Made by a program: the position numbers and the translations under genes. Under the pieces are notes generated by a model. The model saw only the letters and a list, made by a program, of their open reading frames with translations. It made no database searches and was not told the DNA's origin. A stretch of 19,769 nucleotides of DNA from JAHIZC01 sp043813305 (GTDB lineage: Bacteria; Omnitrophota; Gorgyraeia; Gygaellales; Profunditerraquicolaceae), in NCBI GenBank assembly GCA_043813305.1, contig JBDRLC010000001.1, positions 1 to 19,769 on the forward strand, read 5' to 3'. Every line of letters starts with the position of its first letter. Positions within the stretch are counted from its first letter, which is position 1. Positions 14,862 to 19,769 of this stretch are shown here, piece after piece.

Positions 14862-15783
14862 TTATCCTCTGTACTAATGCGTGCCTAACAACGTCGGAAC
14901 CGCCAAAATATATGAATTTTATACCCTCTATCTCTTTTAATATATCCTGCGCCTCCAGTAATCCTACAGGTTTTCCGTCCGGCAGATCGCTCTGGGTTAT
15001 ATCGCCGGTAATCACAACTTTGGAATCAAATCCTAAGCGCGTAAGAAACATCTTCATCTGCTCAGCCGTACAATTCTGCGCTTCATCGAGAATAATAAAA
15101 GCATCATTAAGCGTCCTGCCCCTCATGTAAGCCAGAGGTGCAACCTCAATTACCCCGGTCTCAAGATATTTCTCGATCCGCTCCGCTTCCATCATATCAT
15201 AAAGCGCATCGTAAAGAGGCCGCAGGTATGGCTTGATTTTCTCATGCATATCCCCGGGTAAAAATCCTAATGACTCGCCGGCCTCAATCGCAGGGCGGGT
15301 AAGCACAATCCTGCGTACGTGATGGTTCTTTAATGCCTCTACGGCACAGCCCATCGCCAGGTAAGTCTTACCGGTTCCTGCCGGCCCGATACCGAATACT
15401 ATATCGTATTTTTTTATTCCCGCCACATACTCACCCTGGCCTTTGGTTCTTGGCCCTATCTGTTTACCTGAGGATGAGATGATAATATTTGCTTGCGGGA
15501 GATCAAATGCACTTTCTTTTTTTTCTTTCTTGAAATTTCCTATTAAATAAGATAGATCTCTTACTCCTAACTCAGTCTGCCCTGAACGAAACCCCTGCAA
15601 AACATATTCGGCTAACTCTGCGGCCTTTTTGATGTTTAGAGCGGTGCCACTGATCTTTAAATTACCTCCTCGAAGAACCAGCTTTACCTTAAATTTCTTT
15701 TCTATCTCCTTTAGATGAACGTCATGATCACCAAACAGACTTTGCGCTTCCTGATGATTCTGGAGTTTGATAATCTTATCCAT
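14833..15783 (-). CDS. phoH: PhoH-like ATPase
   Basis: A cytoplasmic P-loop ATPase of the PhoH/YbeZ family, associated with RNA metabolism and usually next to ybeY. Walker A is GPAGTGKTYLA and Walker B is FIILDEAQN, followed by VVITGDITQSDLPDG. An N-terminal KH-like region (LVLRGGNLKISG) precedes the ATPase core. I chose the ATG at 15781-15783 (MDKIIKLQNHQEAQSLFG), 4 nt after the LysM gene stop, because it matches the usual family start. The frame stays open 14 codons further, to a TTG at 15823-15825 inside the LysM gene, but that site has no ribosome binding site. It overlaps the HD gene by up to 29 bp. Confidence 0.95.
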   Translation of the reverse strand: MDKIIKLQNHQEAQSLFGDHDVHLKEIEKKFKVKLVLRGGNLKISGTALNIKKAAELAEYVLQGFRSGQTELGVRDLSYLIGNFKKEKKESAFDLPQANIIISSSGKQIGPRTKGQGEYVAGIKKYDIVFGIGPAGTGKTYLAMGCAVEALKNHHVRRIVLTRPAIEAGESLGFLPGDMHEKIKPYLRPLYDALYDMMEAERIEKYLETGVIEVAPLAYMRGRTLNDAFIILDEAQNCTAEQMKMFLTRLGFDSKVVITGDITQSDLPDGKPVGLLEAQDILKEIEGIKFIYFGGSDVVRHALVQRIIEAYDKTKH

Positions 15784-15787
15784 AAGA

Positions 15788-16372
15788 TTACTTAAGGCTT
15801 TCTCCTGCTTCGGCTGATTGCTCAAGAGGTATGTTAATTACCTGCCCGACGATAAGTTTATCCGGGCTAGTTAATACTCCCTGATTCGCCTCATAGATCT
15901 TCATCCATTTTTTGGTAGTGCCATAAAATCTCTGGGAGATCTTCTGTAGCGTATCATTTTTTTGTATTGTATATTTTTCAAAAGACACATCACTGCTTCC
16001 TTTTACTTTGGCTTCTTCAGCAGGAATACTTTCTGATAGATAGTCCTCTTTGCCCTTAATCACAACCACTTCATCTTCTGCTTTATAAGCCTGTTCTACG
16101 AAATCAGTTTTCTCTTTGGGCGTTACGTCTTGCGCTCCCTTCTCAAACTTTATTGATTTACCTCCCAGTTCAACCTCTACGACGCGGGTAGTCCTGGTAG
16201 ACTTTCTCTCTACCTTCTCCCCGGAAGACTCCCCTTCGAGATAGCCGCGGTTACCCGAATTCAGGTCCTGATCAACTCTGTCGCGGGTCTGCTTATACGA
16301 TCTTACTGTACAGCCGGATAATGTTAAAAACAACAACAAACCTACTGTAAAAAACAACTTTTCTTTTCGCAT
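15788..16372 (-). CDS. LysM-domain lipoprotein
   Basis: A 194-residue predicted lipoprotein. A basic start and hydrophobic stretch end in the lipobox LSGC (C21). Residues about 25-125 are polar and low in complexity, probably an extended linker. Residues about 133-181 are one LysM domain (YTIQKNDTLQKISQRFYG to VGQVINIPL), which binds peptidoglycan N-acetylglucosamine. No hydrolase domain is fused, so it is probably a cell-wall tether or adaptor. A strong AGGAGG ribosome binding site lies 6 nt before the ATG. It sits between aspS (18 nt) and phoH. Confidence 0.88.
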   Translation of the reverse strand: MRKEKLFFTVGLLLFLTLSGCTVRSYKQTRDRVDQDLNSGNRGYLEGESSGEKVERKSTRTTRVVEVELGGKSIKFEKGAQDVTPKEKTDFVEQAYKAEDEVVVIKGKEDYLSESIPAEEAKVKGSSDVSFEKYTIQKNDTLQKISQRFYGTTKKWMKIYEANQGVLTSPDKLIVGQVINIPLEQSAEAGESLK

Positions 16373-16390
16373 TTTTCTCCTCCTTCTGGT

Positions 16391-17776
16391 TTATTTTTTC
16401 TTTAACTCTAATCTTAATTCCTTTAACTGTTTCTGATCTACCACTGAAGGTGCGCCGGTCAAAGGACAAAGACCCGCACTCGTCTTAGGAAAAGCAATCA
16501 CCTCCCTGATGCTCTCTTCTCCCGCTAAAATAGCTAAAATTCTATCCAAGCCAAAAGCAATACCTCCATGCGGAGGCGCACCATATTGAAACGCCTCTAA
16601 TAAAAAACCGAATCTTTTCTTTGCCTCGGACAGATCAATACCGATAATCTCAAAAATCCTCTCCTGCAACTCCTGCTGATGAATCCTTATCGAACCGGAA
16701 GCGATCTCTGAACCGTTTAGAACTAAATCGTATGAACGCGCCTTTACTTTATCCGGGTTTTTCTGTAGAATATCTAAATCCTCACGGCACGGCGAGGTAA
16801 ACGGATGATGTTCGCTTTCCCAGTGCTTCTCCTCTTGATTATATTTAAACAAAGGGAAATCCGTAATCCAGACAAACGCCAATCCAGAGTTTAATTCTTT
16901 TCTTAAATCCGGCTTATCAGAGCCGTACTTTTTTTGCGCCTGATCAAAAGAAAGCCTGGGAAAGGGAATCTCAAGATCTATACCCTTAACCTTCTTGATG
17001 ATAGTCTGTATCAGCCGTTCAGTTAAGGAAAAAATATCCTCTTCTTCGACAAAAGACATCTCTAAATCCAACTGGGTGAACTCCGGTTGACGGTCAGCAC
17101 GCAGATCCTCATCGCGGAAACATTTAGCGATCTGATAATATTTTTCGATACCGGCGACCATCAGGATCTGTTTAAAGAGCTGGGGTGATTGAGGCAATGC
17201 ATAAAATTGCCCTGGGCTAAGCCTTGAGGGCACCAGATAATCCCTTGCTCCTTCAGGAGTAGATTTGGTGAGAACCGGTGTTTCGAATTCGATAAAACCG
17301 TTTTCGTGCAGGAAGCTATGGATAACCTGATTAAAGTTACTCCTTAAGATAAAATTCTCTAATACCTTTGGCCTCCTTAAATCAAGATAGCGGTATTTCA
17401 GGCGCATATCTTCACTGACCTCTAATCTCTCTTCGATTTCAAAGACCGGAGTAAGGCTGGGGTTCAAAATCTCAAGCTCCTTTGCCAGTACTTCTATTTC
17501 ACCCGTAGCTAATTTTGGATTAATCGTATTAGCCGGACGCCTGTTTACATTTCCCTTTACCTTGATTACGAATTCATTCCTTAATTCATTTACTAAATCA
17601 TAAGCCTGGCCGGATTCTTTAGGAATAAAAACGACTTGCGTCCAACCGTACCTATCTCGGATATCAATAAAGAAAATCTTTCCGTGGTCACGGCGTCTAG
17701 CCACCCATCCGCAGAGCGTGACGTCTTTGCCTGTATCTTTAGAATTTAATTCGCCGCAAGTATGTGTGCGTAGCAT
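16391..17776 (-). CDS. aspS: Aspartyl-tRNA synthetase lacking the bacterial GAD insertion domain
   Basis: AspRS charges tRNA-Asp (or tRNA-Asp and tRNA-Asn in non-discriminating forms). Bacterial-type features are the start MLRTHTCGEL, the OB-fold anticodon domain (about 15-105), YRYLDLRRP (128-136), motif 2 CFRDEDLRADRQPEFTQLD (219-237) and motif 3 GGIAFGLDRILAIL (404-417). The chain is only 461 residues, against about 590 for bacterial enzymes. The whole shortage falls at one point: YGSDKPDLR (284-292) passes within about eight residues to FVWITDFPLF (301-310), where bacterial AspRS normally has a GAD domain of roughly 130 residues. The catalytic core looks intact. No ribosome binding site precedes the ATG; the leader is a heptamer repeat shared with the hisS end. 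Confidence 0.95.
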   Translation of the reverse strand: MLRTHTCGELNSKDTGKDVTLCGWVARRRDHGKIFFIDIRDRYGWTQVVFIPKESGQAYDLVNELRNEFVIKVKGNVNRRPANTINPKLATGEIEVLAKELEILNPSLTPVFEIEERLEVSEDMRLKYRYLDLRRPKVLENFILRSNFNQVIHSFLHENGFIEFETPVLTKSTPEGARDYLVPSRLSPGQFYALPQSPQLFKQILMVAGIEKYYQIAKCFRDEDLRADRQPEFTQLDLEMSFVEEEDIFSLTERLIQTIIKKVKGIDLEIPFPRLSFDQAQKKYGSDKPDLRKELNSGLAFVWITDFPLFKYNQEEKHWESEHHPFTSPCREDLDILQKNPDKVKARSYDLVLNGSEIASGSIRIHQQELQERIFEIIGIDLSEAKKRFGFLLEAFQYGAPPHGGIAFGLDRILAILAGEESIREVIAFPKTSAGLCPLTGAPSVVDQKQLKELRLELKKK

Positions 17777-17780
17777 TGTT

Positions 17781-17822
17781 TAGGTTCTAGGTTCTAGGTT
17801 CTAGGTTTTAGGTTTTAAGTTT
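17781..17822. repeat. Tandem heptamer array between hisS and aspS
   Basis: Six consecutive 7-bp units: TAGGTTC three times, TAGGTTT twice, then TAAGTTT. On the minus strand the array encodes the last residues and the TAG stop (17801-17803) of hisS and fills the aspS leader up to 4 nt before its ATG. Related pieces (CTAGGTTCTGG, GGTTTTGGGTTC) flank the repeat core inside nfnB. Confidence 0.85.
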
Positions 17823-19057
17823 AACTTGATTTTTGAAATTATACCGTCTATTCTTACTTCTTCTTGTGTCCCCGAATTCATATCCTTTAATGTAACTACA
17901 TTCTTTTTTAACTCATCATCACCGATGATAACAACGAATCTTGCGCCGAGATCATTTGCCGCACGCAAGGCTCCCTTAATAGATTTATTTTCATAATCCG
18001 TATCACAGGCAATACCAGAAGAACGAAGTTGCGACAATAATTTCGCGCCTTCTTTTTTCGCTTTCTCTCCCAGGGTAATCAGATAAACCAAATCCTCTCT
18101 TTGCATCTTAGAAGCAATGCGGGAAACTAACAGTAACCTCTCAACACCTAAAGCAAAACCTATGGCACCGACATCAGGCCCGCTTAACTCACTGACTAAA
18201 TTATCATATCTACCCCCAGCCCCTAAAGCATCCTGCGCGCCCAAGTCTTTATGCGTGATCTCAAAGACAGTGCGGGTATAATAATCTAATCCCCGTACCA
18301 GATAAGGGGCTATTTCATAAGCTATCCCTAAGCTATCTAAACCCTTCTTTACGGCAGCAAAATGTTGATCACAATCACTACAAAGATATTTTTCCTCTAT
18401 ATCAAGGCCATTGATGATTTCCTGGCAGGCCGTTTGTTTACAATCGAGAATCCTTAAGATATTTTTTTTAAACCTTGCCTTACAGTCAACGCAAAGTTTA
18501 CTTAACCCGCCCTTTAAGCTCTTCTCTAGTATCTGCTTTAAATTTTTCCTGTCTTTTGCGCAGCCTAAGCTGTTAATTTTGATTTTATAATCTTTAATAG
18601 AAAAACCCTTTAACAGGCCCTCCACTAAAGATAACACCTCTACATCTAAATTAGGATCGCATGAACCTATCGCCTCAGCGCCGATATGATGGAACTGACG
18701 CAACCTGCCCTTCTGGGGCCTCTCCAGCCGAAACATCGGCCCGATATAATAAAGCTTAGCAAATTTTCGCACCCTATCCAGGTTATTCTCTATATAGGCG
18801 CGTACAATAGAAGCGGTGGCTTCAGGCCGCAGAGCATAAAGATCCTCTTTATTCTGGATTATGAACATCTGTTTTTGGATAATCTCTGTAGATTCACCTA
18901 GGGAACGGTTAAATAACGACGCGGGTTCGATTAAGGGAGGACGGATCTCCTGATAGTTAAAAACAGAGAAAATATCCCGGCTTATCTTCTCCAACCTTTG
19001 CCAGTAAGCAATCTCTTCCGGTAAAATATCTTTTGTACCAGGAATCCTTTTAAGCAT
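17801..19057 (-). CDS. hisS: Histidyl-tRNA synthetase
   Basis: HisRS charges tRNA-His. The 418 residues match the family. Motif 1 lies near the N-terminus (PGTKDILPEE, EIRPPLIEP), motif 2 is YYIGPMFRLERPQKGRLRQF, the HisA box is LVRGLDYYTRTVFEI, and motif 3 is GAIGFALGVERLLLV. The C-terminal anticodon-binding domain starts near EDLVYLITLGEKAKKEG. A mid-chain insert has cysteine pairs (CVDC, CKQTAC, CSDC) that probably bind zinc. The final residues (LNLKPKT) and the stop lie in the heptamer array, so the original C-terminus may have been replaced. The gene is 65 nt after the HU gene; no clear ribosome binding site precedes its ATG. Confidence 0.96.
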   Translation of the reverse strand: MLKRIPGTKDILPEEIAYWQRLEKISRDIFSVFNYQEIRPPLIEPASLFNRSLGESTEIIQKQMFIIQNKEDLYALRPEATASIVRAYIENNLDRVRKFAKLYYIGPMFRLERPQKGRLRQFHHIGAEAIGSCDPNLDVEVLSLVEGLLKGFSIKDYKIKINSLGCAKDRKNLKQILEKSLKGGLSKLCVDCKARFKKNILRILDCKQTACQEIINGLDIEEKYLCSDCDQHFAAVKKGLDSLGIAYEIAPYLVRGLDYYTRTVFEITHKDLGAQDALGAGGRYDNLVSELSGPDVGAIGFALGVERLLLVSRIASKMQREDLVYLITLGEKAKKEGAKLLSQLRSSGIACDTDYENKSIKGALRAANDLGARFVVIIGDDELKKNVVTLKDMNSGTQEEVRIDGIISKIKLNLKPKT

Positions 19058-19122
19058 AATGAATTTTAGGTAATTGCCGCTTTAACGATATAGAGATTTA
19101 TGACAATTTGATAGGAATTAAG

Positions 19123-19395
19123 TTACTTTATCTTTTGCTTCATTTCTAAACCGGCCTTAAAGACTACGACCTTTCTAGGGGGGACGGGGATAACTTGATT
19201 GGTCCTCGGATTCCTACCAGTGCGGCTTTTTCTCTGTTTGACCTTAAATACTCCGAAATTACGCAATTCTATTTTCTCTCCTCTTACAAGAGCTTCGACA
19301 ATAGTATCAAAGGTCTTCTGCACCACCCTTTTCACATCTATTTGCTTTAAGTTGGTATCATCCGAGACTTTTAGAATAATATCTTTTTTTGTCAT
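19123..19395 (-). CDS. HU/IHF-family DNA-binding protein
   Basis: A 90-residue nucleoid protein that binds and bends DNA as a dimer. The N-terminal helices (MTKKDIILKVSDDTNLKQID), the GEKIELRNFGVFKV strands and the DNA-gripping beta arm RNPRTNQVIPVPPRKVV followed by VFKAG are all typical; the Pro at the arm tip intercalates in family members. I chose the ATG at 19393-19395, preceded by AGGAG, over the upstream in-frame start at 19431, which would add 12 atypical residues and overlap the promoter region. It leads the long gene run, but sequence alone does not decide between HU and an IHF-like paralogue. Confidence 0.93.
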   Translation of the reverse strand: MTKKDIILKVSDDTNLKQIDVKRVVQKTFDTIVEALVRGEKIELRNFGVFKVKQRKSRTGRNPRTNQVIPVPPRKVVVFKAGLEMKQKIK

Positions 19396-19418
19396 TATAT
19401 TCTTCTCCTTTCCTAAGT

Positions 19419-19447
19419 ACAATAACATCAAAAACTTACGATGTCAA
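19419..19447 (-). promoter_or_regulatory. Sigma70-type promoter for the HU gene and downstream operon
   Basis: On the minus strand a perfect TTGACA (19442-19447) is followed by 17 bp and TATTGT (19419-19424; 4 of 6 match TATAAT). Transcription would start near 19412, about 17 nt before the HU start codon, leaving room for the AGGAG site. An ATGT-rich spacer is the only other feature. Confidence 0.75.
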
Positions 19448-19556
19448 GTATTAAATCCTCATCGCTTTAGTCGATTTTATCCTAGGGAATGGGGCCTGCT
19501 ATTTCATAACAAATAAACCTGTCGGTCTTTTTCGCTCAGAGTCGATTTATTAAAAC

Positions 19557-19577
19557 TTCGACTATGCTCAGTGTTAA
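19557..19577 (+). repeat. Dispersed repeat, copy 2
   Basis: TTCGACTATGCTCAGTGTTAA matches 16 of 21 positions of the copy at 19746-19766 and shares its core with the one inside nfnB (6857-6877). Its 3' end runs into the 12-bp stem at 19573. Confidence 0.6.
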
Positions 19578-19602
19578 TGGTTAGCGTAGTCTAACCATTA
19601 AC
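19573..19602. repeat. 12-bp perfect inverted repeat, 6-nt loop
   Basis: GTTAATGGTTAG (19573-19584) and CTAACCATTAAC (19591-19602) pair perfectly around CGTAGT. There is no T-tract on either side, so a terminator is not well supported. Confidence 0.8.
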
Positions 19603-19638
19603 GCCAATGATCTTTCGCATTTCGGTGGCTCTGCACTC

Positions 19639-19664
19639 GCGCTTTTTGCTCTAGCAAAAATCGC
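19639..19664. repeat. Near-palindrome with 2-nt centre
   Basis: TTTTTGCT-CT-AGCAAAAA (19643-19660) is a perfect 8-bp palindrome. It extends by GCG/CGC beyond one mismatch. It sits 9 bp from a GCAC/GCGC-rich patch in the same gene-free stretch. Confidence 0.65.
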
Positions 19665-19690
19665 TCAAACCGCATCGCCATCCCAAAATT

Positions 19691-19709
19691 GCCCCGTCTA
19701 CGTCGGGGC
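19691..19709. repeat. GC-rich hairpin
   Basis: GCCCCG and CGGGGC form a 6-bp stem with a 7-nt loop (TCTACGT). On the minus strand the downstream side is CAATTTTGGG, a weak T-run, so a terminator for an unseen upstream gene is possible but not convincing. Confidence 0.45.
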
Positions 19710-19745
19710 CGTGGGATTCACTCAATGCTCAAGCTCCATTGGCAC

Positions 19746-19766
19746 CTCGACTTCGCTCGGTGTCAA
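19746..19766 (+). repeat. Dispersed repeat, copy 3
   Basis: CTCGACTTCGCTCGGTGTCAA at the right edge shares CTCGACT-CGCTCGG with the copy inside nfnB, in the same orientation. Confidence 0.6.
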
Positions 19767-19769
19767 CCC

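Larger units (their letters stand above)
19448..19769. other. Gene-free region of hairpins and dispersed repeats
   Basis: No convincing gene, tRNA or rRNA is seen here. The stretch is a patchwork of short palindromes and two copies of a TCGACTNNGCTC repeat, listed separately. An AGTCGA/TCGACT pair lies at 19540-19563. The upstream neighbour of the HU gene lies outside the window. Confidence 0.6.

Noticed and set aside
15784..15825. Longer PhoH starting at a TTG inside the LysM gene
   Set aside because: There is no ribosome binding site before the TTG and the family normally begins near the internal ATG; not fully excluded.
17781..17822. CRISPR-like array
   Set aside because: The units are 7 bp, directly abutting, with no spacers and no cas genes nearby.
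19396..19431. Longer HU protein starting at 19431
   Set aside because: The extra 12 residues are not typical of HU, would place the start upstream of the likely transcription start, and the internal ATG has a good AGGAG site.
531..19516. Open frames of 60-123 codons on the + strand throughout the window
   Set aside because: All lie opposite strongly recognised minus-strand genes, show no family motifs and have no consistent ribosome binding sites; they are antisense shadows.
19448..19769. tRNA or small structured RNA gene
   Set aside because: I saw no cloverleaf pattern or recognisable T-arm; the hairpins are isolated and contain repeat cores.

Overview
Organism. All 18 protein genes lie on the minus strand, most of them touching or overlapping, in moderately low-GC DNA. 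Gene content (NfnAB, PPDK, single-chain GlyRS, a PilZ-PilT protein, compact housekeeping clusters) and small palindromic repeats inside genes suggest an anaerobic or fermentative candidate-phylum bacterium. Omnitrophota is my best guess, from general resemblance only and with low certainty.

Layout, in transcription order (right to left). 19769-19432 is a gene-free, hairpin- and repeat-rich stretch. A near-consensus promoter (about 19419-19447) precedes an HU-family gene. A long apparent operon follows: hisS, aspS (lacking the usual GAD insert), a LysM lipoprotein, phoH, a PgpH-like membrane HD phosphodiesterase, ybeY, recO, panE, a TPR protein, apbE, nfnA, mgtE, nfnB, panB and an unknown membrane-anchored protein. 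A second strong promoter (4282-4310), its -35 box at the centre of a perfect 9-bp dyad, starts a second unit: a PilZ-PilT fusion ATPase and glyS. Last is ppdK, which has its own ribosome binding site and runs off the left edge.

How the genes relate. phoH, the HD gene and ybeY form the classic RNA/ribosome-maturation neighbourhood. panE and panB supply two steps toward pantothenate and CoA. nfnA and nfnB together encode the electron-bifurcating NADH-dependent reduced ferredoxin:NADP+ oxidoreductase, with a flavin transferase (apbE) just upstream and an Mg2+ channel (mgtE) between the subunits.

Most interesting signal. Three short elements (50, 50 and 79 bp) have perfect inverted ends beginning CCCCG and are each flanked by an exact 4-bp direct repeat (TAAA, TTCA, TTCA on the + strand). 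Removing each element plus one 4-bp copy restores a sensible ancestor: a canonical PPDK N-terminus, a normal GTG-started YbeY, and an ATGA stop/start overlap between nfnA and mgtE. The two 50-bp copies add 54 bp, so each inserts 18 in-frame codons into a housekeeping protein. The 79-bp copy rebuilt the mgtE start (ATG to GTG) and placed its ribosome binding site inside a 14-bp stem. These look like protein-coding, MITE-like elements. Further repeat families (a TCGACTNNGCTC core also found inside nfnB, and heptamer arrays, one of which encodes the hisS stop) show a genome heavily seeded with small repeats. Separately, the PilT-like ATPase carries a reciprocal charge swap in two conserved motifs.
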